A program made the position numbers and the translations under genes. Shown in pieces: positions 8,169-16,804 of a stretch of 64,000 bases of DNA. Location: contig NZ_QGGR01000001.1 in assembly GCF_003148685.1 (NCBI RefSeq), positions 620,001 to 684,000 on the forward strand, written 5' to 3'. Numbering within the stretch: position 1 is the stretch's first letter; each line of letters starts with the position of its first letter. Under the pieces are notes generated by a model. It did not search any database. It worked only from the letters and a program-made list of their open reading frames with translations, and was not told where the DNA came from. Source of the DNA: Actinoplanes xinjiangensis (GTDB taxonomy: Bacteria; Actinomycetota; Actinomycetes; Mycobacteriales; Micromonosporaceae).

Positions 8169-8663
8169 TCAGTCGGCGGTGACGGGATGGGCGACCAGGG
8201 TGCGCAGCGTCTCCAGGCCGCGCGCCGCCTGGCTCTTGACGGTCCCCGCGGTGCAGCCGAGCGCCGCCGCGGTGTCCTCCACCGAGAGGTCCTGCCAGTA
8301 GCGCAGCACCAGCACGGCCCGCTGCCGGGGTGGCACCTGGGCGAGCGCCCGGATCAGCGTCACCCGGTCCTCGCTGGGTTCCGGGGCCGCCGCCCGTTCG
8401 ATCCGGGTGTCGTGCGGCCGCTCCCGCTTCCACCAGCCCCACCTGCCCTCGTCGATGAAGGACGAGATCAGAACCTTGCGGAGGTACGGGTCCAGAGACT
8501 CGTGCCGCTGCACCCGGTTCCAGCGCAGATAGAGCTTCGTGAAGGCGTTCTGCGTCAGGTCCTCGGCCCGATGCCAGTCCCCGCACAGCAGAAAGGCGGT
8601 CGCCCGCATAGCGGATGACCGTGCCGCGAAATACTCGGCGAACGCGCTGTCGCGGTCGCTCAT
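8169..8663 (-). CDS. SigE-family ECF RNA polymerase sigma factor
   Basis: 164 residues, typical of the compact SigE-family ECF sigma factors of actinomycetes. Region 2 covers about residues 8-75 (FAEYFAARSSAMRATAFLLC, AEDLTQNAFTKLYLRW). Region 4 covers residues 100-155 (ALAQVPPRQRAVLVLRYWQD, then CTAGTVKSQAARGLETLR as the recognition helix). ATG 8663 has a strong GGGGGACC site upstream and begins exactly where the family starts. The following gene encodes a single-pass membrane protein that probably controls it. Promoter targets are not evident from this window. Confidence 0.93.
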   Translation of the reverse strand: MSDRDSAFAEYFAARSSAMRATAFLLCGDWHRAEDLTQNAFTKLYLRWNRVQRHESLDPYLRKVLISSFIDEGRWGWWKRERPHDTRIERAAAPEPSEDRVTLIRALAQVPPRQRAVLVLRYWQDLSVEDTAAALGCTAGTVKSQAARGLETLRTLVAHPVTAD

Positions 8664-8733
8664 GCCGGTCCCCCATCCTGTCGGTCCGCGTAAACACGAG
8701 GCGACCACCCCGCAGGGTTGCACGGCCCGGACA

Positions 8734-8771
8734 GAAAAAAGCGGGGAGGCCGCCGGACCGGCCTCCCCGCT
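8734..8771 (-). terminator. Rho-independent terminator of the TAXI-TRAP operon
   Basis: On the minus strand a GC stem (AGCGGGGAGGC with its complement, 8740-8771) is followed directly by six U residues (complement of the A-run 8735-8740). This is a textbook intrinsic terminator, 14 bp beyond the binding-protein stop at 8785. Confidence 0.85.
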
Positions 8772-8784
8772 CTCGCTCAGCGGG

Positions 8785-9786
8785 TCACTTCGGGGCGCCC
8801 AGGTCGTCGAGCGCCTTCGCCGCGCCGCGGTGCACGACCACCGGGCTGGTCTTACGGGCCGTGTCGAGGCTGATCTCCGCGGCCGCCGCGTTGGCCTGTT
8901 CCAGTTGCGCCCGGCGGTCGAAGAGTGTCCTGGTCAGCACACATGCGACGTTCGGGTCCAGGTTCTCGCGGACCAGCAGGACGTTCGGGACCACGATCGT
9001 CTTCACGTCGGCCGGCGTCTGGTAGACGGCGGCCGGGACGACCCCCTCCTGGTAGACCTCGTTGATCTTCTGCATCTGCGGCAGCAGCGCCGAGATGTCC
9101 AGGAACTGCACCTTGTCGGCATTGGTGGTGAGCAGGTCGGTGATCCCCGGCGTGGGCAGGCCGCCGGAGAAGAACATGGCGTCGATCGTGCCTTCCTTCA
9201 TCCCGTCGACGGTCTTCGTCAGATCCAGTTTCTGCGCCTGCACGTCGGTCTCCGGGTTGAGCCCGGCCGCGGTCAGCACCCGGTTGGCGATGACCTCGGT
9301 GCCGGACTTCGGGGAGCCGGTCGAGATCCGCTTACCCTTCATCCCGGCGACATCGATGATCCCGGCCTCTTTGCGGACGATCACCTGGGTGTAGTTGGTG
9401 TGGATCCGGCTCAGTGCCTGCACCGGCTGCTTCGTGGTGAAGCTGCCGGTGCCGTTCACCGCGTCGGCGGCGGTGTCGGCCAGCGAGAACGCCACGTCGT
9501 AGGTGCCCGCGACCAGCTGCTGGATGTTCTGCACCGACGCGCCCGTCTCGGCCGCGGTGGCCTGGACGTTCTTGCCGGCCGAGTTGATCTGCTCGGCGTA
9601 GGCGTTGCCGACGGCGAAGTAGACGCCGATGGCGTTGCCGGTGGCGATGCCGACACGGGTGGCGGCGGCCACCTCGCAGGTGACGGCGCCGCCGGTGTCG
9701 GTGCTGGCGGTGTCCTGCCGGCCGCCGCACGCCGCGGTGGCGGCCGCGAGCGTGCTGACCAGCGCTATTCCCACTATTCGTCTCAT
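8785..9786 (-). CDS. TAXI-family TRAP transporter solute-binding lipoprotein
   Basis: 333 residues. The signal peptide ends with the lipobox-like ATAAC (Cys about 20), then comes a periplasmic-type binding domain. TAXI-family hallmarks are seen: RVGIATGNAIGVYFAVGNAYA, then ETGASVQNIQQLVAGTYDVA and KRISTGSPKSGTEVIANRVL. It would deliver a small organic acid or amino acid such as glutamate to the fused permease encoded just upstream. ATG 9786 has an excellent GGAGGAG site and overlaps the permease TGA (ATGA). A perfect intrinsic terminator follows. The ligand cannot be read from the sequence. Confidence 0.92.
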   Translation of the reverse strand: MRRIVGIALVSTLAAATAACGGRQDTASTDTGGAVTCEVAAATRVGIATGNAIGVYFAVGNAYAEQINSAGKNVQATAAETGASVQNIQQLVAGTYDVAFSLADTAADAVNGTGSFTTKQPVQALSRIHTNYTQVIVRKEAGIIDVAGMKGKRISTGSPKSGTEVIANRVLTAAGLNPETDVQAQKLDLTKTVDGMKEGTIDAMFFSGGLPTPGITDLLTTNADKVQFLDISALLPQMQKINEVYQEGVVPAAVYQTPADVKTIVVPNVLLVRENLDPNVACVLTRTLFDRRAQLEQANAAAAEISLDTARKTSPVVVHRGAAKALDDLGAPK

Positions 9787-11834
9787 GCTTCTCCTCCAGG
9801 AGGGTGGTGCGGCAAGGAGCGAATCTTCAAGGGGGGTCTGCGTTTTCTCTCCAGGGCGGCCACGAGTACGGCCACCAGCAGCGCGACCAGGCCCGCGACG
9901 ATGCTGACCGGCGCCAGGTAGAGCAGCAGCAGGCCGGCGAGTCCCGCCGCCACCCGGCTCGCCCACCCGGCCGGCCCGACACCCGGCACCCAGCCGCCGG
10001 TCGCGATCGCCAGCCCGAACACCGCGAGCCCGGCGACCGCCGTCGTCCACACGATGCCGGTGAACGATCCGCGGGCGAGCAGGTGCTCGCCGTTCGACGT
10101 GAGGACGAAGGCGAGTGGCGCCAGGAAGGCGGGCAGCGCGTACTTCAAGGCCTGCCACATGGTCGGGATGGTCCGGCCGCCGGTGATCGCGCTCGCGCCG
10201 ACGGCGGCCAGCGCGGTCGGTGGGGTCACCTCGGACAGCACCGAGTAGTAGAAGACGAACATGGCCGCGGCCGGTGCCGGCACACCGAGCGCCAGCAGGG
10301 CCGGTCCGATGATCACCCAGCCGATGATGAAACTCGCCGTGACCGGGACCGCGAGCCCGAGCAGCGCGAGCGCGAACGCGGCCAGGACCGCGGTCAGGGC
10401 GAGCACCGCGGCCGGCTCGTCGGTGATCGCTTTCGCCCCGTTGACCAGCAGCGAGGCGAGTTGTGCGCCGAGCCCGGTCTTCGTGGTGGTCGCGGTGATC
10501 ACGCCGGCCGCGGCGCAGACGGCGACGACCGGCAGCACCCCGCGGACCCCGGCGGCCAGCGCCGCGAAGATCCGTGGCGGGGTGAGCCGGGCGGTACGGT
10601 CCAGGAAGGACAGTGCGCCGGCCAGGATCGTCGCGTACACCACCGACCGGGTGGCGCTCTGCCCCAGCGCGAGCAGCACCACGATGACGATCAGTGACGA
10701 GAAGTGGTAGCCGAACCGGGCCAGCAGCCGCCACGCGCTCGTCTCCGGGGCGTCGATCGCGCGGACCGCGAACCGGCGCACGTCGATCTCCACGGCCAGC
10801 AGGATGCCCAGGTAGTAGAGGACCGTCGGGATCATCGCCCAGCCGAGGACGGTCAGGTAGGAGACGTTGAGGTACTCGGCGACGATGAACGCGGCCGCAC
10901 CCAGCGTCGGCGGCGACAGGATCGCGCCGACCCCGGCCGCGGCCAGCATGCCACCGGCCTGCTCCGGCGGATATCCGGCGCGGCGGAGCATCGGCCAGGT
11001 GACCGCGCCGACACTGACGGCGGTGGCCGTACCCGATCCGGAGACCGTGCCCAGAAGAAACCCGGCGGCGACCGCCGTGCGTCCCGCCGCGCTGCGCGAC
11101 CGCCGGAACGCGGCGACCGAGAGGTCGACGAAGAACCGGCTCGCGCCGGACAGGTCGAGGACCGCACCGTAGATGGTGAACAGCACGATGTAGGTGGCCG
11201 CGACATCCAGCGGGGTGCCGTAGAAACCGCTGCCGGAGTTGTAGAGGGCATCGACGATCTGGCCGAAGTCGAGCCCCGCATGCGCGATCGGCCAGGTCTG
11301 CGGCAGCAGGCCGCCGTAGTAGGCGTAGGCGAGGAAGATCAGGCAGACGACCGGCAGCGCCCAGCCGGTGGTGCGCCGGCACGCCTCGATCAGCAGCACC
11401 AGGAGGATCGCGCCGAGAACCACGTCGACCGGTGCGAGAAGACCCTGCCGGAGCAGGAATCCGTTGTAGCCGCCGTCGAACGGATTCAGCGGATAGAGGC
11501 AGACCAGCAGAGCGGCGGCCGCGAGGATCCAGTCACTCACGGCGGGCGTTTCCCGCCCTTTACCCCAGCCCGGTCGGTACGCCAGGAAGACGAGCGGAAG
11601 CGTGCCCGCCAGGAAGATGATCAGGTAATACTGGCTGCCCTGCGCGAGCGGCCGGAACACCTGCCACAGCACGAGCAGCGCCACCGCGAACGCGGCGATC
11701 GACACGGCGGCCCCGGTCCGTCCGCTCAGCTGCCGGGCCGGCCGCTCCTCATCGTCGTAGTGCACGGCGGGCGCCCCGGCCTCCGCCTCGGCCAGGCGTT
11801 GCGCAGCCCCGGCCGAAGATCGATCATCGCCCAT
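9783..11834 (-). CDS. TRAP transporter fused permease (4TM-12TM, TAXI-associated)
   Basis: Sodium- or proton-driven importer membrane subunit, about 683 residues, the size of the fused small-plus-large TRAP permeases that pair with TAXI binding proteins. At least 15 hydrophobic helices are visible. Conserved DctM-type stretches include LGTVSGSGTATAVSVGAVTW, GVGAILSPPTLGAAAFIVAE and YYSVLSEVTPPTALAAVGAS. Start choice is uncertain: ATG 11834 (MGDDRSS) is used here, but ATG 11858 and GTG 11888 are in frame. None has a convincing ribosome site. The gene is coupled to the binding-protein gene by ATGA. A short acidic cytoplasmic tail (VHYDDEERPARQ) precedes the first helix. Confidence 0.9.
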   Translation of the reverse strand: MGDDRSSAGAAQRLAEAEAGAPAVHYDDEERPARQLSGRTGAAVSIAAFAVALLVLWQVFRPLAQGSQYYLIIFLAGTLPLVFLAYRPGWGKGRETPAVSDWILAAAALLVCLYPLNPFDGGYNGFLLRQGLLAPVDVVLGAILLVLLIEACRRTTGWALPVVCLIFLAYAYYGGLLPQTWPIAHAGLDFGQIVDALYNSGSGFYGTPLDVAATYIVLFTIYGAVLDLSGASRFFVDLSVAAFRRSRSAAGRTAVAAGFLLGTVSGSGTATAVSVGAVTWPMLRRAGYPPEQAGGMLAAAGVGAILSPPTLGAAAFIVAEYLNVSYLTVLGWAMIPTVLYYLGILLAVEIDVRRFAVRAIDAPETSAWRLLARFGYHFSSLIVIVVLLALGQSATRSVVYATILAGALSFLDRTARLTPPRIFAALAAGVRGVLPVVAVCAAAGVITATTTKTGLGAQLASLLVNGAKAITDEPAAVLALTAVLAAFALALLGLAVPVTASFIIGWVIIGPALLALGVPAPAAAMFVFYYSVLSEVTPPTALAAVGASAITGGRTIPTMWQALKYALPAFLAPLAFVLTSNGEHLLARGSFTGIVWTTAVAGLAVFGLAIATGGWVPGVGPAGWASRVAAGLAGLLLLYLAPVSIVAGLVALLVAVLVAALERKRRPPLKIRSLPHHPPGGEA

Positions 11835-11952
11835 GGATCGGACAGTACTATGCGCCATCCCGTCCGGTAGTCCGCGCCGCGTCGTCACGCACTCTCAACG
11901 AGCGACGGCCGGCAGTCGTACGCCTGGTCCGGGAGCCCCGGTGTGGCGCACC

Positions 11953-11985
11953 GGGGAGCGCGGCCCTGGCGGAGCCGCGCTCCCC
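11953..11985 (-). terminator. Hairpin downstream of GH35 gene
   Basis: Perfect 12-bp stem (GGGGAGCGCGGC against its complement) with a 9-nt loop, 8 bp beyond the GH35 stop. There is no T-run. It probably separates the beta-galactosidase transcript from the TRAP operon that follows in the same direction. Confidence 0.55.
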
Positions 11986-11993
11986 CACCCCTC

Positions 11994-14252
11994 TCAGGGG
12001 ATCGCGGCGGTGGAGACGGTCCGGGCGACGACCTCCACCGAGTCCAGGGTGAGCAGCTGGGTGTCGGTCGCGGCGAGCCGGGCACGGGCCTCGGCCGGCA
12101 CCGACACCGGGGAGCCGGCGGCCAGGGGCAGCAGGTGCAGGGTCACCTGGGCACCCGGGCGGTAACCGGCGTCGGTCAGGTTGACCGTCCAGACGGCGCC
12201 GTCCCAGTACCGGTCGGTGACCGGGCGGCCGTCGATGCGCAGCTCCCCGACGTCGCCGGCCCAGGTGATGTGCAGCAGCGGGTCACGGCCCGGGTCGGCG
12301 GCGAACTCCGGCAGATGCAGCCGGTAGACGGCGGCCAGCTCGTCGAGGGTCTCCGGGCCCGGGGCGGACGGACGGCCGTCGTGTTTGCCGTAGCTGACCG
12401 GGACCGTGGGGGCGGCCGGGCGCAACCGCTCGACGGTCACCGGCCGGCGCTCCGGTGCCGTGGACTGGGGAACGGTCAGGGTGGTGAAGGCTCCGGCCGT
12501 AGGGTCGTACAGCCGTACCTCAGCGGTCTTCGACGCCTTGACCGTGAGCGTTCCCGAGGCGTCCCACTGGAGTTCGTCGTCGGTGAGCAGCAGGCGGCGT
12601 CCGCCGTCCTCGGTGACCCAGACCGAGGCGGCCGTCTCGGCCGGGAGGACGAGCACGTCGAGGCCGCCGAAACGGACCGGCGTGAGGCCGGGCGTCACCG
12701 TCTGAACTGTTTCGGACACGGCGATCTCCACGTCGATGCCCGGCTCGGCGACGAGGACCAGGGTGGGTACGTCGCCGGGCAGCAGGGTGAGCGCCGACGC
12801 GGTGGCGTAGGTGATCGTGGTGCCGCCGGCCGTCAGCCGGAGCGGCCACCGGGCCAGCGTGCCCGGCGGGATGTCGACGGGCTTCGACGGGAGCTCGACG
12901 TCCCCGTGGTCCAGGGCGATCCGGAAGCGGGCGCCGCGATAGGTGGGCAGCGGGACGTGCGGCTGATGCCAGGAGAGGAACAGGAATCCGCTCTCGCCGT
13001 CACTGCGCAGCGCCCACCGCAGCGCGGTCACATCCTCGACATCGGCGGGGCGCTGGTCCGGCAGGCTGGACGGCATCTCCGCCAGGCGGTGACCGAAAGC
13101 GGACAGGAAGGCGTGCTGGCGGCGCAGTTCGGCATGGCTGGGAGCCAGGGTCCCGGCCTCGCCGATCGGGGCGTGGAAGTCGTAGCCGAGACGGGCGATG
13201 TCGTTGGGGTAGCCGGTGGCGTGCGATTCGTGCAGGTCGGGGCCGGGGTTGGTGCCGCCGGCGTACATGTAGTAGCCCTGCCACGCCGACCCGTTGCCGA
13301 TCTTGCAGTGGGCGATGGCCGCGACGTCCGGGGCCGTCGGCCGGGGCCGGCGGTGGTACGCGGTGGCCATGCCGCCGCCCAGCTCGCAGGTCGCGGGCGG
13401 GAACTCCTCCGACGGGGTGCGCGGGCCGCCGGACGACGCCTCGATCGCCTGCGCGCGACGTACGTCGGCACCGATCCCCGGGTCGTCCCAGACGTGCGAG
13501 AAGAAGTAGTGGTCACGGAACGTCGGGTCCCACGGGGCGTCGGCGTCCACCCAGAAACCGTCGCCGTAACCGCCGTAGAGCGGTAGGACCTCCCCCGCGG
13601 GCAGGTCGGCGCCGCCCCATGCGGTGGCCGTCCAGAGCGGTGCCGACATGCCGGCCTCGCGGGCCAGGCGTTTGAGCGTGACCAGGTGCCGCGGCTGGTC
13701 GTACAGCTCGTTCTCCAGCTGGATGCCGAGGACCCTGCCGAACCGGTCACCGACGGCCGCGGCGATCTGGCCGAACCACTCGGTGACCAGCGCGAGATAG
13801 GCCGGGTCGTCGGTGCGGTGCCGGACCGGTGCGTGCTGCACCCAGTCCGGGAAGCCGCCGTTGCGGGCCTCGCCGTGGCACCACGGGCCGATCCGGAGCA
13901 CCACGTCGAGGCCGGTCTCGACGGCCAGGTCGACGAAGGCGGCGACGTCGAGGTCGCCGTCGAAGCGGGCCCGGCCCGGCGCCGGTACGTGGTGCAGCCA
14001 GAAGACGTAGCTGGCCACCACGGTGACGCCGCCGGCCTTCATCTGTCGCAGTCGCTCCGCCCAGCGCTCGCGGGGCACCCGGCTGTAGTGCAGCTCGCCG
14101 GAGACGGGGATGACCGGAACGCCGTCGCGGCTCAGGTAGCGGTTGGTCAGCGAGAGGCCGGGCCGCGCGTCCTCGTCGTTGCTCATCCGCGGCCGGCGCA
14201 GCGGAGTCGCCCAGGCTTGGTGGCGAACGGAGAGCGGCTCGGGCCACAACAT
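11994..14252 (-). CDS. GH35 beta-galactosidase, likely intracellular
   Basis: 752 residues. The N-terminal TIM barrel carries GH35 signatures: VSGELHYSRVPRERW near 51-64, then IGPWCHGEARNGGFPDW near 121-137. The acid/base Glu is about 182 in IQLENELYDQ, and the likely nucleophile is Glu about 290 in ATCELGGGM. Beta-rich jelly-roll domains follow. No signal peptide is visible, so it probably cleaves imported galacto-oligosaccharides in the cytoplasm. It is divergent from the galactan ABC operon and shares its LacI operators. This fits the role GanA (GH42) plays in the Bacillus gan system, here by another family. The start at 14252 is supported by an AAGGAGTGACC ribosome site. Confidence 0.92.
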   Translation of the reverse strand: MLWPEPLSVRHQAWATPLRRPRMSNDEDARPGLSLTNRYLSRDGVPVIPVSGELHYSRVPRERWAERLRQMKAGGVTVVASYVFWLHHVPAPGRARFDGDLDVAAFVDLAVETGLDVVLRIGPWCHGEARNGGFPDWVQHAPVRHRTDDPAYLALVTEWFGQIAAAVGDRFGRVLGIQLENELYDQPRHLVTLKRLAREAGMSAPLWTATAWGGADLPAGEVLPLYGGYGDGFWVDADAPWDPTFRDHYFFSHVWDDPGIGADVRRAQAIEASSGGPRTPSEEFPPATCELGGGMATAYHRRPRPTAPDVAAIAHCKIGNGSAWQGYYMYAGGTNPGPDLHESHATGYPNDIARLGYDFHAPIGEAGTLAPSHAELRRQHAFLSAFGHRLAEMPSSLPDQRPADVEDVTALRWALRSDGESGFLFLSWHQPHVPLPTYRGARFRIALDHGDVELPSKPVDIPPGTLARWPLRLTAGGTTITYATASALTLLPGDVPTLVLVAEPGIDVEIAVSETVQTVTPGLTPVRFGGLDVLVLPAETAASVWVTEDGGRRLLLTDDELQWDASGTLTVKASKTAEVRLYDPTAGAFTTLTVPQSTAPERRPVTVERLRPAAPTVPVSYGKHDGRPSAPGPETLDELAAVYRLHLPEFAADPGRDPLLHITWAGDVGELRIDGRPVTDRYWDGAVWTVNLTDAGYRPGAQVTLHLLPLAAGSPVSVPAEARARLAATDTQLLTLDSVEVVARTVSTAAIP

Positions 14253-14274
14253 GGTCACTCCTTGCGGTGTTGAC

Positions 14275-14288
14275 TGTAACCGGTCACA
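14275..14288. promoter_or_regulatory. LacI-type operator 1 of the galactan cluster
   Basis: TGTAACCGGTCACA, a near-palindrome with central CG typical of LacI-family sites. It lies 22 bp upstream of the GH35 start, placed to block that gene. An identical copy lies 90 bp away at 14365. The obvious binder is the LacI protein encoded at 17650. Confidence 0.75.
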
Positions 14289-14338
14289 GGCCGGCAGTCC
14301 CGCACGATACACAGGCGTAACGGGTGGGACGCAAGGTC

Positions 14339-14378
14339 TTGACACACGGCCGTAACACCAGCACTGTAACCGGTCACA
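14339..14378 (+). promoter_or_regulatory. Promoter of galactan ABC operon with LacI-type operator 2
   Basis: TTGACA at 14339-14344 is a good -35 box, with the -10 region about 17-18 bp downstream. The second TGTAACCGGTCACA copy (14365-14378) overlaps that -10 region, so a bound repressor would block the polymerase directly. Two identical operators 90 bp apart also allow looping between the divergent genes. Confidence 0.65.
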
Positions 14379-14460
14379 GGGGCTGGCCGGAGCACACGCT
14401 TCCCGGCCGGTTCCCGTCCCCGGCTTTGCGTTTCCCGGCCAAGCCGATCAAGGAGGATCG

Positions 14461-15771
14461 ATGAAGATTAAATTCGCCCCGTTCATGGCGGCTCTGACCG
14501 CAGCGGCCCTTTTCACCACCACCGCGTGCAGCTCCGACACCGGCACCGAGAACCAGAGCGACCCCACCGAGAAGGTCGAGCTGACCTACTGGACCTGGGC
14601 GCCGAACATGGACAAGGTCACCGCCGCCTGGAACGCCAAGAACCCGAACATCCAGGTCACCGTCAACAAGCAGGACGGCGGCGACCCGGCCGTCACCAAG
14701 CTGCTGACCGCGATCAAGGCCGGCTCCGGCGCGCCGGACATCATGCAGGCCGAATACCAGAAGATCCCCACCCTGGTCTCCTCGGACGCGATCGCCGACA
14801 TCGCCGCCGAGGTCGGCCCGGTCAAGGACAAGTTCCCGGCCGGCATCTGGAACGGCGTGACCCTGGGCTCCGAGGCCGTCTACGGCGTCCCGCAGGACTC
14901 CGGCCCGCTGATGTTCTTCTACCGCTCCGACGTCTTCGAGGCCAACGGCCTGCCGGCCCCGAAGACCTGGGACGACTACGCGGCGGCCGCCGAGAAGATC
15001 CACAAGGCGAACCCCAAGCAGTACCTGGGCACCTTCTCGGCCAACGACGCCGGCCTGTTCACCGGCCTCGCCCAGCAGGCCGGCGCCTCCTGGTGGGGCG
15101 TGAACGGGGACTCCTGGACCGTCGACATCAACGACGCTGCCACGCAGAAGGTCGCGGCGTACTGGGGTGGACTGGTCGAGAAGGGCGTCATCGACAACAA
15201 GCCGATGTACACCCCGGAGTGGAACGCCGCCCTCAACGACGGCACCCAGGTCGGCTGGGTCAGCGCGGTCTGGGCGCCGGGCGTCCTGGACGGCTCGGCC
15301 AAGGACACCAAGGGCAAGTGGAAGGCCGCCACCATGCCGCAGTGGGACGCGGCGAGCCCGGCGACCGGCGCGTGGGGCGGCTCGGCCACCAGCGTCACCA
15401 CCCAGACCAAGCACAAGAAGCAGGCCGCCCAGTTCGTGTCGTGGCTCAACAGCGACCCGGAGGCCCTGAAGCTGCTGGCCACCGAGTCCTTCGTCTACCC
15501 GGCCGCGAACGACTCGACGAGCGTCCTGACCAGCCCGCCGGCCTTCTTCGCCGACCAGCCGGACTTCTACACCATCGCCGCCGACGCCTCGAAGGCGATG
15601 AAGCCGTTCACCTACGGCCCGAACGTCAACGTCGCCTACAGCGCGTTCAACGACGCCTTCGCCAAGGCCGCCGAGGCGAAGAAGGCCACCGCCTTCACCG
15701 AGTCGCTGGCCACCATGCAGAAGACGACCGTCGACGACCTGAAGAACGCCGGGTTCAACGTCACCGGATGA
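14461..15771 (+). CDS. Sugar ABC transporter binding lipoprotein (galactan oligosaccharides)
   Basis: 436 residues, extracellular solute-binding protein family 1. The signal peptide ends in TTTACSS (lipid-attached Cys about 23). The mature region shows the usual features: VELTYWTWAPNMDKVTAAWN at the first strand, a hinge with GVPQDSGPLMFFYRSDVFEA, and AWGGSATSVTTQTKHKKQAA. By position with GH53 and GH35 genes it is the counterpart of GanS, binding galacto-oligosaccharides; ligand identity is inference. The ATG follows an AAGGAGG site. A strong hairpin lies just after its stop and may hold its mRNA level above that of the permeases. Confidence 0.9.
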   Translation: MKIKFAPFMAALTAAALFTTTACSSDTGTENQSDPTEKVELTYWTWAPNMDKVTAAWNAKNPNIQVTVNKQDGGDPAVTKLLTAIKAGSGAPDIMQAEYQKIPTLVSSDAIADIAAEVGPVKDKFPAGIWNGVTLGSEAVYGVPQDSGPLMFFYRSDVFEANGLPAPKTWDDYAAAAEKIHKANPKQYLGTFSANDAGLFTGLAQQAGASWWGVNGDSWTVDINDAATQKVAAYWGGLVEKGVIDNKPMYTPEWNAALNDGTQVGWVSAVWAPGVLDGSAKDTKGKWKAATMPQWDAASPATGAWGGSATSVTTQTKHKKQAAQFVSWLNSDPEALKLLATESFVYPAANDSTSVLTSPPAFFADQPDFYTIAADASKAMKPFTYGPNVNVAYSAFNDAFAKAAEAKKATAFTESLATMQKTTVDDLKNAGFNVTG

Positions 15772-15777
15772 GTGCGA

Positions 15778-15810
15778 CTCCGGGCGGGCGGCCCCCCGGC
15801 CCGCCCGGAG
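15778..15810 (+). promoter_or_regulatory. Intercistronic hairpin after binding-protein gene
   Basis: Perfect 12-bp stem (CTCCGGGCGGGC with its complement, 9-nt loop) starting 6 bp after the stop at 15771, with no T-run. Such hairpins commonly protect or partly terminate mRNA after a binding-protein gene; that role is inferred. Confidence 0.55.
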
Positions 15811-15832
15811 CGTTCGGAAAGGAGGTTCGGCG

Positions 15833-16804
15833 ATGTCCCTCACCACCACCGCCCCGACCAGGACCGCGGCACCGCCGGCCGCGGCACCCCGGCGGCGCGC
15901 CGGAAGGAAGGCCGGCACTCCGTACGCCTTCCTCGCTCCCGCGCTGATCCTGTTCACCGCGTTCCTGGCCGCGCCGATCGTCTACGCCGGCTACCTGAGC
16001 CTGCGCAAGGTCAAGGTCAGCGGCCTCGGCCTGGGCGCGAAGTCCCGCACCGAGATCTGGGCCGGCTTCGAGAACTACGCCCGGTCGCTGTCCGACCCCG
16101 ACTTCCTGCCCAGCGTGTACCGGGTCGGGGCGTACGGCCTGATCGTCGTCCCGGCCATGCTCGGCCTGGCCCTGCTGTTCGCGCTGCTGCTGGACGCGAA
16201 CCGCACCCGTGAGTCGATCGGCAAGTTCGCCCGGATCTCGATCTTCCTGCCCTATGCGGTGCCGGCCGTGGTCGCGTCACTGCTCTGGGGCTTCCTGTAC
16301 CTGCCCCGGGTCAGCCCGATCAACGACGCCATCGAGGCGCTCGGCTTCACCGCACCGAACCTGCTCTCCACCGACCTGACCCTGTGGGCGGTCGCGAACA
16401 TCGCGGTCTGGGGCGGCACCGGCTTCAACATGATCGTCATCTACACGGCACTGCGGGCGGTGCCGACCAGCCTGTACGAGTCGGCGCGCATCGACGGCGC
16501 CTCGGAACTGGCGATCGCCTGGCGCATCAAGATCCCGATCGTGATGCCGTCGCTGGTGATGACCTTCGTGTTCTCGCTGATCGCCACGTTGCAGGTGTTC
16601 GCCGAGCCCATGACGCTGCGGCCGCTGGCCAACACGATCTCGACCACCTGGACGCCGTTGATGAAGGTGTACCGGGACGCGTTCGCCCGCAACGACCTCT
16701 ACGCGGCCGCCGCCACCTCGGTGATCATCGCGCTCGCCACGTTCATCCTGTCCTTCGGCTTCCTCAAGCTCGTCGGGCGCCGGGCCTTCAACCAGGAGGA
16801 CTGA
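15833..16804 (+). CDS. Sugar ABC transporter permease, MalF type
   Basis: 323 residues. A basic cytoplasmic N-terminus with ARRRAGRKAG-like character is followed by six membrane helices. The EAA motif for ATPase contact is in YESARIDGASELAIAWRIKI (about residues 215-240). It forms the channel with the next gene product for galacto-oligosaccharide import, corresponding to GanP. The ATG has an AAAGGAGG site. No ATPase is encoded in the cluster, as is usual for this type, where one MsmX/MsiK-like ATPase serves several importers. It joins directly to the next gene. Confidence 0.93.
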   Translation: MSLTTTAPTRTAAPPAAAPRRRAGRKAGTPYAFLAPALILFTAFLAAPIVYAGYLSLRKVKVSGLGLGAKSRTEIWAGFENYARSLSDPDFLPSVYRVGAYGLIVVPAMLGLALLFALLLDANRTRESIGKFARISIFLPYAVPAVVASLLWGFLYLPRVSPINDAIEALGFTAPNLLSTDLTLWAVANIAVWGGTGFNMIVIYTALRAVPTSLYESARIDGASELAIAWRIKIPIVMPSLVMTFVFSLIATLQVFAEPMTLRPLANTISTTWTPLMKVYRDAFARNDLYAAAATSVIIALATFILSFGFLKLVGRRAFNQED

